From the NCBI GenBank assembly GCA_963835555.1, contig CAWIGC010000038.1:248001-312000 (forward strand): a DNA stretch of 64,000 nucleotides. Direction: 5' to 3'. This DNA is from Sulfopaludibacter sp963835555 (GTDB lineage Bacteria > Acidobacteriota > Terriglobia > Bryobacterales > Bryobacteraceae). Shown piece after piece: positions 1 to 7,897 of this stretch. Numbering within the stretch: position 1 is the first letter of the stretch; each line of letters begins with the position of its first letter. The notes under the pieces were generated by a model that was given only the letters and a program-made list of their open reading frames with translations, did no database searches and was not told where the DNA came from. Made by a program: the position numbers and the translations under genes.

Positions 1-837
1 GCAGCGAGACCAGCACCGTGACGGAGGGCGCCGACCCGCTGCCGCTGGCATTCACGCTGTAGATGGCGAACGGCTGCAGGGTGACTACGGCCAGCAGGAA
101 GATCAGGGTGAGTCCGGCGATCACGATATTGAGCGCGATTTCGTTGGGCGTCTTCTGCCGCTCCGCGCCTTCCACCAGGGCGATCATGCGGTCCAGAAAC
201 GTTTCGCCGGGGTTGGAGGTGATCTTCACTTTGATCCAGTCCGAGAGCACCTTGGTGCCGCCGGTGACGGCGCTGCGGTCGCCGCCGGATTCGCGGATGA
301 CGGGCGCGCTCTCGCCGGTGATGGCGGATTCGTCCACGCTGGCGATGCCTTCGATCACGTCGCCATCGCCGGGGATGGTCTCGCCGGCCTCTACCATCAC
401 AAGGTCGCCGCTGCGCAGTTGCGTCGCCGACGATGGTTTCGGACCGGCCATTCAGGAGGCGTCGCGCGGTGGTTTCGGTTTTGGTCTTGCGAAGCGTATC
501 GGCCTGCGCTTTGCCGCGGCCTTCCGCCATGGCTTCGGCGAAGTTGGCGAAGAGCACGGTGAACCACAGCCACAGGGTGATCTGGAAGGTGAAGCCGGCG
601 ACGGCTGCGCCAGCTCGCAAGATCGCGCACGGCCAGAATGGTGGTCATGGCGGCGCCAATCTCCACCACGAACATGACCGGGTTCTTCATCATGGTGCGC
701 GGATTCAGTTTGACGAAGGAATCCCAGACGGCGCGCTTGACAATGGGCGGATCGAATAGCGGACGCGCTCGGGGCGCCTTCTTGGGGATGAGCGACGTGA
801 TATCGTCCGGGGTCGGTGTGGTCATGGTTGTGGCCAT
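1..837 (-). CDS. kdpB: K+-transporting P-type ATPase subunit B, N-terminal part (cut by window edge)
   Basis: Catalytic ATP-hydrolysing subunit of the high-affinity Kdp potassium pump in the inner membrane. Seen: N-terminus with LFDPPIVKRAVWDSFVKLNP and MMKNPVMFVVEIGA, then the membrane stretch FTFQITLWLWFTVLFANFAEA and the actuator-domain loop with SAITGESAPVIRESGGD, all typical of KdpB. The phosphorylation motif DKTGT would lie beyond the left edge. Start at 837 (MATTMTTPTP) lies just behind the kdpA stop (839). Two single-base frameshifts are needed, near 612 (after LAVRDLASW) and near 420 (before LRSGDLVMVEAGE). They fall in highly conserved sequence, so assembly error is more likely than decay. 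kdpC is expected further left. Confidence 0.93.
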
Positions 838-838
838 A

Positions 839-2603
839 TTAGCTCCAGAGCCTTCCGGCATGCATGAGGAAGTGCTCCACGACGGGACCGAGGGACAGCG
901 CAGGGAAGAACGTCAGCGCGCCCACGATGATGACAACGCCTACCAGAAGGGTCACGAACAAAGGTCCATGCGTCGGGAAGGTGCCTGCCGAAACCGGCAC
1001 CTGCTTCTTCTGCGCCAGGCTTCCGGCGGCGGCCAGCAGCGGCATCATCATGAGGAAGCGGCCGCATGAGCATGGCAATTCCCATGGTGGTGTTGAAATA
1101 CGGGGTGGTCGCGTTGATGCCGCCGAAGGCGCTGCCGTTATTGCCCACGGCGCTGGTGTAGGCGTAAAGAATTTCGGAAAGTCCGTGCGGGCCGTTATTG
1201 CCCAGGTTGGCCGTGATGGGACCGGGCGGATTGAGGTAACCCTTGGGAGTGAAGTGCGCCACGGCGCCCACGCCCGCAAAGCCCAGAATGCTGAACGCCA
1301 GAACAAGGGCCGCCAGCATGGCCATCTTGACTTCCTTCTGCTCGATCTTTTTGCCGAGATACTCCGGCGTGCGGCCCACCATCAGACCGGCAATGAACAC
1401 GGCGAGAATGGCGAACAGCAGCATGCCATAAAGACCCGAGCCCACGCCTCCGAAGACCACCTCGCCGAGTTCGATATTGATCAGCGGCACCAGTCCGCCC
1501 AACGGGGTGAGGCTGTCGTGGGCGTTATTCACGGCGCCGCAACTGGCGTCGGTAGTGATCACCGTGAACAGAGCGGAGTTGGCGATGCCGTAACGGACCT
1601 CTTTGCCTTCCATGTTGCCGCCGGGTTGGGTGTCGGTGGCCCGGGCCTGCACGCCCAGGCTGGCGATGTTCGGATTTCCGGCCTGCTCGGCCCAATAGAC
1701 TACCAGGACGCCGCCCAGCCAGAGCACGCTCATGGCGGCGAACAAGGCCCAGCCCTGCCGCGTATCCTTCACCATTTTGCCGAACGTATATGTCAGGCCC
1801 GCGGGAATGACGAAGATGAAAATCATCTCCAGGAAATTCGAGAACGGCGTGGGATTTTCGAACGGGTGCGCGGAGTTGGCATTGAAGAAGCCGCCGCCAT
1901 TGGTACCGAGTTCCTTGATCGCTTCCTGGGACGCGACCGGTCCCTGCGGAATGGTCTGCACTACGCCTTCCACGGTAGCCGCTTTGGTATAGGCGCTCAG
2001 ATTCTGAATCACGCCCTGCGAACACAGCAGCAAAGCCCCGGCGACCGAGAGTGGCAGCAGCACGTAGAGCGTACATCGTGTGAAATCCACCCAGAAGTTG
2101 CCTAGCATGCGGGTGGAGTGGCGGGCGAATCCGCGCGCGAACGCGATGGCTACCGCGATTCCAGCGGCGGCCGACCAAAAGTTGTGAGTAGCCAATGCCA
2201 CCATCTGGCTCAGGTAGCTCATGGTGGTCTCACCTGAGTAAACCTGCCAGTTGGTGTTGGTGCCGAAACTGGTGGCGGTATTGAACGAAAGGTCCTGGGC
2301 CAGATTCCCGAAGCCCTGGGGGTTGAACGGGAACAACTGTTGCATTCGCAGGAATGCGTAAGTGAACACGATCCCTACGGCGCTGAAGATCAACATGGAC
2401 CCGGCGTACCGCGTCCATGCCTGTTCGGCGTTTTCGTCCACGCCGCAGAGCTTGTAGATGCCCGCCTCCAGCGGACGCAGCACGGGGTGCAGCCAGGTGC
2501 GCTCGCCGGCGAAGACCTTGGCCATGAAAGAGCCTATAGGTTTGGTCAGCGCCAGAAGGACCAGAAAGTAGATGGCGATTTGGAGAATACCGTTGCCGGT
2601 CAT
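839..2603 (-). CDS. kdpA: K+-transporting ATPase subunit A
   Basis: Potassium-binding, channel-like subunit of KdpFABC. Seen: about ten membrane segments, the N-terminal KPIGSFMAKVF region, the pore-loop signatures TNGGGFFNANSAHPFENPTP and AVGNNGSAFGG, and the C-terminal sequence LFVTLLVGVVIIVGALTFFP. Length is about 588 residues, normal for KdpA. One extra base near 1066 (ATGC/GGCCGC) shifts the frame between MGIAMLM and GRFLMMMPLLAAAGS; both frames continue KdpA similarity without loss. Starts 6 nt after kdpF and ends just before kdpB, so it is one operon. Confidence 0.95.
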
Positions 2604-2609
2604 GTTAGG

Positions 2610-2693
2610 TTAGAACCTCTCGGGGCGAAGCAGAGCGTAAAACAGGTACACCGCGACCCCGGCCGCGACTACCAGTGATAGAACGTATTCCAT
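2610..2693 (-). CDS. kdpF: KdpF, small stabilising subunit
   Basis: 27-residue single-helix protein that stabilises the Kdp complex in the membrane. Seen: one hydrophobic helix followed by the family signature YLFYALLRPERF immediately before the stop. Start ATG at 2693; it lies between the micropeptide at 2710-2793 and kdpA with short spacers. Length and C-terminal motif match KdpF closely. Confidence 0.9.
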   Translation of the reverse strand: MEYVLSLVVAAGVAVYLFYALLRPERF

Positions 2694-2709
2694 GAATGAC
2701 CTCCGGGCG

Positions 2710-2793
2710 TTACAGTCGGTCGCATCCCTTGACGAATGCCCAACCCGCCACAAAAAAGAGAATCGTGATCGCGATGAAGAAAAGATCCAGCAT
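2710..2793 (-). CDS. KdpF-like micropeptide upstream of kdpF
   Basis: 27-residue protein with an almost entirely hydrophobic N-terminal two thirds (MLDLFFIAITILFFVAGWAF) and a short polar tail (VKGCDRL). It has a strong ribosome-binding site (AAGGAG, six bases before the ATG). It has the same length and single-helix design as KdpF but lacks the LRPERF signature, and sits directly upstream of kdpF in the same orientation. I infer an additional small subunit or a membrane regulator of Kdp. I do not know a characterised family for it; it could be a diverged KdpF duplicate. Confidence 0.7.
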   Translation of the reverse strand: MLDLFFIAITILFFVAGWAFVKGCDRL

Positions 2794-2801
2794 ATTGCTC
2801 C

Positions 2802-3251
2802 TTAGGGGACGTGGACCAGCGCGACTTTGTGGCCTTCCTGCGCCAGGGAACGGGCGAGTTTTTCCTCCGCGGTCCGCCAGGCACGTTTTCGCGAGCCCAC
2901 CAGGACCGTGGATTCCCGTTCCAGCGCGAAGGCGAAACCTTCCGCCCGGCTGCGCGCCAGCACCACCACCGGGTTGACCTGCAGAGGGCACAAGCTGGCG
3001 AGTTCGACCAACTGCTCCACCAGGTGCGCGTGGACAGCGGCGGGACATTGGAAATCCGCCGGGTACGGCACCGTGTGCACGGCCACCAGTTGAATCCTCG
3101 CATCCAGCCCAGCCGTAAGCGTGGCCGCACGCGCCAGCACGGCTTTCGTCACCGCCGGTTCCGTGTACAGCACCGAGAGTTCAATGGCATGCGGTTCAGC
3201 GGGAGCAGCCAGAGACCCTGGATCGATTTGCAGCATACCTCGGTTATCCAC
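2802..3251 (-). CDS. UspA-like universal stress protein
   Basis: 149-residue cytoplasmic protein with the alternating strand/helix pattern of a Usp domain (IELSVLYTE, IQLVAVHTV, VNPVVVLA, TVLVGSR, KVALVHVP). The usual Usp ATP-binding loop G-x2-G-x9-GST is not evident. It lies between kdpE and kdpF, and the neighbouring KdpD lacks its own cytoplasmic KdpD/Usp region, so this stand-alone protein may supply that function in trans (inference). GTG start at 3251. Confidence 0.7.
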   Translation of the reverse strand: MDNRGMLQIDPGSLAAPAEPHAIELSVLYTEPAVTKAVLARAATLTAGLDARIQLVAVHTVPYPADFQCPAAVHAHLVEQLVELASLCPLQVNPVVVLARSRAEGFAFALERESTVLVGSRKRAWRTAEEKLARSLAQEGHKVALVHVP

Positions 3252-3308
3252 GTTCCCAGAGTAGGAAACCGGGCATTAAGAAGTCGTAAAGAAACAATCA
3301 GGATTGGG

Positions 3309-4007
3309 TTAAGGGGCCAGCGGCGCGACGAACTTGTAGCCCACCCAGGGTTCGGTCAGGATGTACTTGGGCTTAGCGGGGTTCGCCTCGATCTTCTTGC
3401 GGACCTGGTTAATGAAAACACGCAGATATTCGGGCTCGTCGCCGTAATCGGGACCCCAAATGGCCTGCAGCAGTTCGCGGTGGCTGACCGGTTTGCCTTC
3501 GTGCGCCACCAGGTAGCGCAGCAGCTCGAATTCCTTCGGAGTGAGCCGCACGTCCACGCCGTGGGCGTGGACGCGGCGCGTGGCGAAATCGATCTCCAGG
3601 TCCGGCGCTGCGAAGGAGGCGGGTCCACCTTCGGGCGAAGAGGCGGAACGCCGGAGCGCAGCGCGAATGCGGGCGAGCAATTCCTGGATACTGAACGGCT
3701 TGGTGACGTAATCGTCAGCGCCGGCGTCCAGCGCGGCCACTTTGTCCTTTTCGGTGTTGCGGACGGACAGAATGATCACCGGAATATCGGACGCGCTCCG
3801 CAGCGCGCGGCACGTCTCCAGGCCGCCCATTCCAGGCATATTCATGTCCAGCAGCACCAGGCTGGGCATTTCGCGCGCGGATACTTCCAGGGCTTCTTCC
3901 CCGGTGCGCGCTTCAATCACTTCGTAGCTGTGGGCCACCAGCGTAGCCTTCATGACGCGGCGAATCTGCGGATCGTCATCCACCACCAGGATCTTTCCCG
4001 CGCTCAA
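3309..4007 (-). CDS. kdpE: KdpE response regulator
   Basis: 232-residue OmpR/PhoB-type response regulator, expected to activate the kdp operon. Receiver domain (about 1-120) has the acidic pair DDD near residues 10-12, the phospho-acceptor Asp54 in LVLLDMNMPG and Lys in VTKPFS. The winged-helix DNA-binding domain (about 130-230) contains RLTPKEFELLRYL and VFINQVRKKIEANP. Overlaps the kdpD stop by 4 nt (ATGA), indicating translational coupling. Confidence 0.93.
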   Translation of the reverse strand: MSAGKILVVDDDPQIRRVMKATLVAHSYEVIEARTGEEALEVSAREMPSLVLLDMNMPGMGGLETCRALRSASDIPVIILSVRNTEKDKVAALDAGADDYVTKPFSIQELLARIRAALRRSASSPEGGPASFAAPDLEIDFATRRVHAHGVDVRLTPKEFELLRYLVAHEGKPVSHRELLQAIWGPDYGDEPEYLRVFINQVRKKIEANPAKPKYILTEPWVGYKFVAPLAP

Positions 4008-5437
4008 GCCTCTTTGCCTCCGTAAACGGCCAGTGTAAAGTAAAACGCCGAGCCATGGCCGGGCTCGCTCTCCACCCAGATGCGCTCGCGATGCGCCTCG
4101 ACGATCCCTTTTGCGATGGCCAGCCCCATGCCCGTTCCTTTGGATTCGAAGCGGTGCTGCCGTCCGCGAAAGAATTTGTCGAAGATCAGCGCGCGCTCGT
4201 TCTCTTGGATGCCGGGACCACGGTCCGCGACTCCAATCACGATCTTTCCGCCCTGTAACCCCGCCGAAACGGCGATGGGAGCATCTGCCGGCGAATACTT
4301 CAGCGCGTTTTCCAGAAACTGCTTGATCACCTGCTGCACAAATTCTGGATCGGCTTCGCCCGCGGGCAAACCGGGCGCCACATCGACGGTCACGGCGCGG
4401 CTCTGAAGAGCCGGCTTCAAGTCCGCCAGCACATTCGAAATCAGCTCCTCCGGCCGGACGGGCTGCTTCTCGAGGTGCACCTTGCCGGCTTCGATGCGCG
4501 CCATGGCGATGACTTCGGCCGCCAGTTGGTTCAAGCGGTCGGCTTCCTCATCGATGATGGTGAGCAGTTCGTGACTGGCAGCGGCGGCATCGCTCAGCAG
4601 GCTGGTAACGGCGGCTTTGATGGAGGTGAGCGGGGTCTTGATATCGTGGGCCAGCGAATCGAGGAGGGCCGACTTCAGGACTTCACTCTGACGGGCGGCC
4701 TCGGCGTGACTGGCGTCTTCCAGGGCGCGCGCCTTTTCAATCGAAATGGCCATGAGGTTGGCGATGGCGCGCACCATGGGTTCCGACGGCAGCGGTCCCA
4801 GCAGCGCCAGGCTGCCCAGAGTGCGGCCGCCGAGGCGTACCGGGGCGGTGGCGACGCTGCGCAGCAGATCGAGGCTGACGTCGGGGACTTCAGCGGCGGC
4901 GAGAAGTTCGTGATCGCTGACCGGCTTGCTCTCCGGTCCGGAGCGAAAGAATTCTTCGGTGAACCGGTAATAAAATGCCGCGGCTTCACAACCAAGTACC
5001 TGCACCACCTTTTGCACAAACTCGTGAATGGTCTTGCGCGGGTTGCCGGTGAGCAGGGTGGTCTGCACCAGATCGTAGAGCCGCTGCATCTCGAGGCGGC
5101 GCGCCTCCGCCTCCGCCGTGCGGCGGCGGGCACGGGCGGAGAGCTGGCTAACGGTAACGGCAGTCACCAGGAAGGCCACGAATACCACCTGGTTCTGCGA
5201 GTCCTGAATGGTGAAGGTGCCGAAGGGCGGGAGGAAATACAGATTGAAACCCAACACGGCGATAACGGATGCCACGGTGGCTTCCGCCAGTCCCCACCAC
5301 GTGGAGATTCCGAGTATGACCAGCAACAGCGAAAGCGCCACGGTGGTATTGTTGACGTGCAGCGCCGTCTTATAGATGACGAGGACGCCGACGACCAGTA
5401 ACAGGGAAGCGGCGAAGCGCAGAATTTTGCTGAGCAC
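4004..5437 (-). CDS. kdpD: KdpD-type sensor histidine kinase lacking the N-terminal KdpD/Usp region
   Basis: 477 residues against about 890 in full-length KdpD. Four membrane segments lie in the first 100 residues (DUF4118-type, with NLYFLPPFGTFTI), then a GAF-like region (about 125-235), the dimerisation domain with the phospho-acceptor His264 in LAHDIKTPLTSI, and the HATPase domain with ENALKYSP, GVADRGPGI and GTGMGLAIAKGIV. The cytoplasmic Walker-containing KdpD domain and Usp domain are absent; there is no sign of them upstream of 5437. First gene of the kdpD-kdpE-usp-kdpFAB cluster. Confidence 0.9.
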   Translation of the reverse strand: MLSKILRFAASLLLVVGVLVIYKTALHVNNTTVALSLLLVILGISTWWGLAEATVASVIAVLGFNLYFLPPFGTFTIQDSQNQVVFVAFLVTAVTVSQLSARARRRTAEAEARRLEMQRLYDLVQTTLLTGNPRKTIHEFVQKVVQVLGCEAAAFYYRFTEEFFRSGPESKPVSDHELLAAAEVPDVSLDLLRSVATAPVRLGGRTLGSLALLGPLPSEPMVRAIANLMAISIEKARALEDASHAEAARQSEVLKSALLDSLAHDIKTPLTSIKAAVTSLLSDAAAASHELLTIIDEEADRLNQLAAEVIAMARIEAGKVHLEKQPVRPEELISNVLADLKPALQSRAVTVDVAPGLPAGEADPEFVQQVIKQFLENALKYSPADAPIAVSAGLQGGKIVIGVADRGPGIQENERALIFDKFFRGRQHRFESKGTGMGLAIAKGIVEAHRERIWVESEPGHGSAFYFTLAVYGGKEA

Positions 5438-5813
5438 AGCTACCTGATTCTAGCTCTAGCCTGCCGGTGTGTGCGTGGGGAATCCAGCGCGCGGATGGCG
5501 ATCTCGCCGCCTCAAGGTGAATGGCGAGGAGCCAATAATGGGCTGGAAACGGCTGATGAGCAACAAGGAAGGCGGAAGCGTTTGCTCGCCGTTGATGGCC
5601 GCCTCCGTCAGCCTCTCAACCACTACGATGGGTTCGTCCATTCCTCGAATACTCGGTGGCATCCGCGATTTATCCAAGGGCCATTTAGAAACCAATTCGA
5701 TATATTAGAATTTGTGTTGACTTTATAGTAAATCCACGAAATACTCTTATGACATATCTAATACGCGGTTATACAAGAAGTCCCCGCCAGTTGCGTCTAC
5801 TGTTGAGGTATAC
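5438..5813. other. Intergenic region upstream of kdpD and of the thioredoxin-like gene
   Basis: About 375 bases between divergent genes, becoming clearly AT-rich from about 5690. Short reading frames here on both strands lack family features and I reject them. A TTGACT hexamer at 5717-5722 could be a -35 element for the plus-strand gene, but no good -10 sits at the right distance. The kdp promoter should lie near 5440-5500; I cannot point to it. Confidence 0.4.
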
Positions 5814-5840
5814 ATGTTGAATATGTTGAATATGTTGAAT
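5814..5840 (+). repeat. Three perfect tandem copies of ATGTTGAAT
   Basis: Nine-base unit repeated three times without mismatch (5814-5822, 5823-5831, 5832-5840). Each unit begins with ATG in the same frame. A GAGG motif at 5805-5808, five bases before the first ATG, is a good ribosome-binding site, so the repeat probably encodes the N-terminus of the downstream gene (Met-Leu-Asn three times). Confidence 0.75.
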
Positions 5841-5873
5841 CTTGAGCGTACAGCTTAAGTTAGCCTGATAACG

Positions 5874-6335
5874 GTGTCAGTCGTGTCTCTAGGGTTAATC
5901 CTGGAGCGTCGCTTTACGTCCACTCGTCCGATCGATCCTTCGCCAGTATTGACGGGCAGACGACTTGATCTTCCTGGGTTCACCTGGAGCTCTTCCCGTC
6001 TCAACGCAGTCCTTTTCATTAGCAGTCACTGCCATTATTGCGTCGCTAGCGTGCCCTTCTATCGTCAGTTGGCAGACGCACAGCAGGGCCACCGACAGAC
6101 AGTCAATCTCTCCGTTCTTTCCGTCGAATCCTCAACCGAAATGAAAAAGTTTTTGGACAAAGAGCATATTGTGGTTAGTGGGCTGCGTCAGGCGCCCCCG
6201 ACGCTCGGATTGCGAGGTACACCAACGCTTCTTCTAGTAGATACCAATGGAATCGTTCAACGGGTATTTCGGGGAATGCTTGAGGAGTCCCGCCAACGGG
6301 AGGTTTTGAATATAGTAGAAAGCGGAATGCTTTAA
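5874..6335 (+). CDS. Thioredoxin-like/TlpA-type protein with CHYC active site
   Basis: Thioredoxin-fold protein with a C-x2-C motif in FISSHCHYCVASVPF and the cis-Pro region LGLRGTPTLLLVD, consistent with a periplasmic thiol:disulfide oxidoreductase. The annotated GTG start at 5874 would cut a membrane anchor in half. Read in the same frame from ATG 5814 (good ribosome-binding site), the product begins MLNMLNMLNLERTA, then a single TAA (5856-5858), then VSLITVSVVSLGLILERR, a convincing membrane helix. Either one in-frame nonsense codon interrupts a longer gene, or translation restarts at 5874. The next gene encodes a secreted cysteine-rich peptide, a plausible substrate. AT-richer than the neighbours. 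Confidence 0.75.
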   Translation: MSVVSLGLILERRFTSTRPIDPSPVLTGRRLDLPGFTWSSSRLNAVLFISSHCHYCVASVPFYRQLADAQQGHRQTVNLSVLSVESSTEMKKFLDKEHIVVSGLRQAPPTLGLRGTPTLLLVDTNGIVQRVFRGMLEESRQREVLNIVESGML

Positions 6336-6457
6336 GCGGTTTACGAGTTGCGCCGTCTTTCGATGCCGATATAAGTTTGTGATTCGCTATTCTTTATCGG
6401 CATGTGGCGTTGAAGATAGGATCTGGGAACATATTTCAAAGAAAAGAGGATCTTCGA

Positions 6458-6712
6458 ATGAAATTCACAAGAGCGCTCCACAATAAGGCAGTACGACTCA
6501 CACTGCTTACTGTTCTTACGTTTGCCCTTGCAACATTGGCGTTTGCGGGCGGAGGAACCTTTACCTGTACGGATCCAAACGGCGTAGATCACAGCCAAGA
6601 CTTATCTTGTCCTGACCAGTGTGGCATTGAATTTGATGGGTGCGACTGCTGGCAGACTCCGTACGGATTCTCCTGTACTCCTTGGGTCTCCTGCGTATAC
6701 TGTGATTACTAG
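6458..6712 (+). CDS. Secreted cysteine-rich peptide (signal peptide plus 8-Cys mature part)
   Basis: 84 residues. Basic n-region (MKFTRALHNKAVR), hydrophobic core (LTLLTVLTFALATLAFA) and a likely signal-peptidase site after AFA, leaving a mature peptide of about 54 residues with eight cysteines (TFTC, LSC, DQC, DGC, DCW, FSC, VSC, VYC). Start ATG 6458 is preceded by AGAGGA. No family recognised. Co-directional with and about 120 nt behind the CHYC thioredoxin-like gene, suggesting that protein handles its disulfides. Could be a structural surface peptide, a signalling peptide or a bacteriocin-like product; the sequence alone does not decide. Confidence 0.7.
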   Translation: MKFTRALHNKAVRLTLLTVLTFALATLAFAGGGTFTCTDPNGVDHSQDLSCPDQCGIEFDGCDCWQTPYGFSCTPWVSCVYCDY

Positions 6713-6961
6713 ATATCGAGCAACAGGATCTACGATTGTAGCCGCGATGAAACCCGGCCGCATCGAATGGGGCAAGCGATTTTCGGCGGACGCCTCAGAA
6801 TCATGACCGGGCAGGCTCATGCGGGGATTCCACCACCTTTAGCGCTTTGGTCGCCAGCCAGAGTAGTTGTGTTTGACTTTATCCGCAGCAAGGGGCGGGT
6901 GCCGGCGTGAAGATGGAAGCCACATTGCCCGGCGTATGGATTAGTATTCGCACAGGAGTAT

Positions 6962-7789
6962 GTGACAATGAGGGTGGGACTTTTGCTTTTGGCGTCGAGA
7001 ACGTCTTGGTTCAGGCTGGCTCTGATTACCGTGTTTCTGGTGCACTATTCAGGGCCAGCGCGAGGGCAGTCGCACCAACAGAATTCGGTTGGGGAGGCCA
7101 TGCCTCGCTTCGAGGTGGCCTCTGTAAAGCGCAGCGGCACGACGTCGATGAGGATGGCCTGGAACAGTGGTCCCATGCAATCACCAATCCGTCCCGTTAA
7201 GTACACGCCCGGAAGGCTGACTTGCAATCTTGCGTTGCGTTCGTTGATCCGGGAGGCGTATTCCGTGAAATCCTGGCAAGTGAACGGTCCGGCTTGGCTC
7301 GACGTGGACACCTACGACATCTCGTCGACCATGCCGCCAGACACTTCCAAGGCTACGGCACGCCTGATGCTTCAGGCGCTGTTAGCAGAGCGGTTTGGTC
7401 TCAAACTGCATCGGGAACAGAAGGAATCACCGGTGTATGTTCTAATTGCCGCAAAGAGCGGAGTTAAGCTGGAACCTGTTCTTCCGAAGCCCGACCACTG
7501 GGACCAGAGTATGTCCGCCGGGAGGTTCACGGCCACTGCGGTACCGCTTTCGAGTTTTGCCGACTCCCTTTCCGGAATGCTAGATCTACCGGTGATCGAT
7601 TTGACGGGTCTGACCAATGTCTATCGAATCGATCTTCGATGGACCCCCGAGTATCAGACGGAACCGAAGCGATGGGATGCGGCGGTATTGACCGCAGTAC
7701 AGCACTTAGGTCTGAAACTGGAGGTTCGCAAGGCCCCAGTCGAGTATCTGGTAATCGACCACGCAGAGCGAGACCCTACTGCGAACTAG
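6962..7789 (+). CDS. TIGR03435 family protein, probably secreted
   Basis: 275 residues with the family's typical run of motifs: FEVASVKRSG near the mature N-terminus, LRSLIREAYSVKSWQVNGPAW, YDISSTMPPD, MLQALLAERFGLKLHREQKE, PVYVLIAAKSGVKLEP and VIDLTGLTNVYRIDLRWTPE. N-terminal hydrophobic segment (ALITVFLVHYSGPARGQ) suggests export. The function of the family is unknown; it is expanded in Solibacter-type acidobacteria. The second Met (6968) is an equally possible start. Confidence 0.85.
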   Translation: MTMRVGLLLLASRTSWFRLALITVFLVHYSGPARGQSHQQNSVGEAMPRFEVASVKRSGTTSMRMAWNSGPMQSPIRPVKYTPGRLTCNLALRSLIREAYSVKSWQVNGPAWLDVDTYDISSTMPPDTSKATARLMLQALLAERFGLKLHREQKESPVYVLIAAKSGVKLEPVLPKPDHWDQSMSAGRFTATAVPLSSFADSLSGMLDLPVIDLTGLTNVYRIDLRWTPEYQTEPKRWDAAVLTAVQHLGLKLEVRKAPVEYLVIDHAERDPTAN

Positions 7790-7897
7790 CGTTACATTGC
7801 AGTGCCGGCAGGAGACCCTTAATTCCACCTGCCGCAAACGGCAGCGCTTACCCGGTCAGCCTGGCTGCCGAATCCGACAATCACTCAAAAACTTCGG

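Noticed and set aside
5456..5728. Short open frames (79-85 codons) between kdpD and the thioredoxin-like gene
   Set aside because: They overlap each other on both strands, lack ribosome-binding sites and show no protein-like pattern.
5814..5840. Three tandem 9-mers considered as a CRISPR or direct-repeat replication element
   Set aside because: Too short, no spacers, and in frame with a ribosome-binding site, so it is better read as coding.
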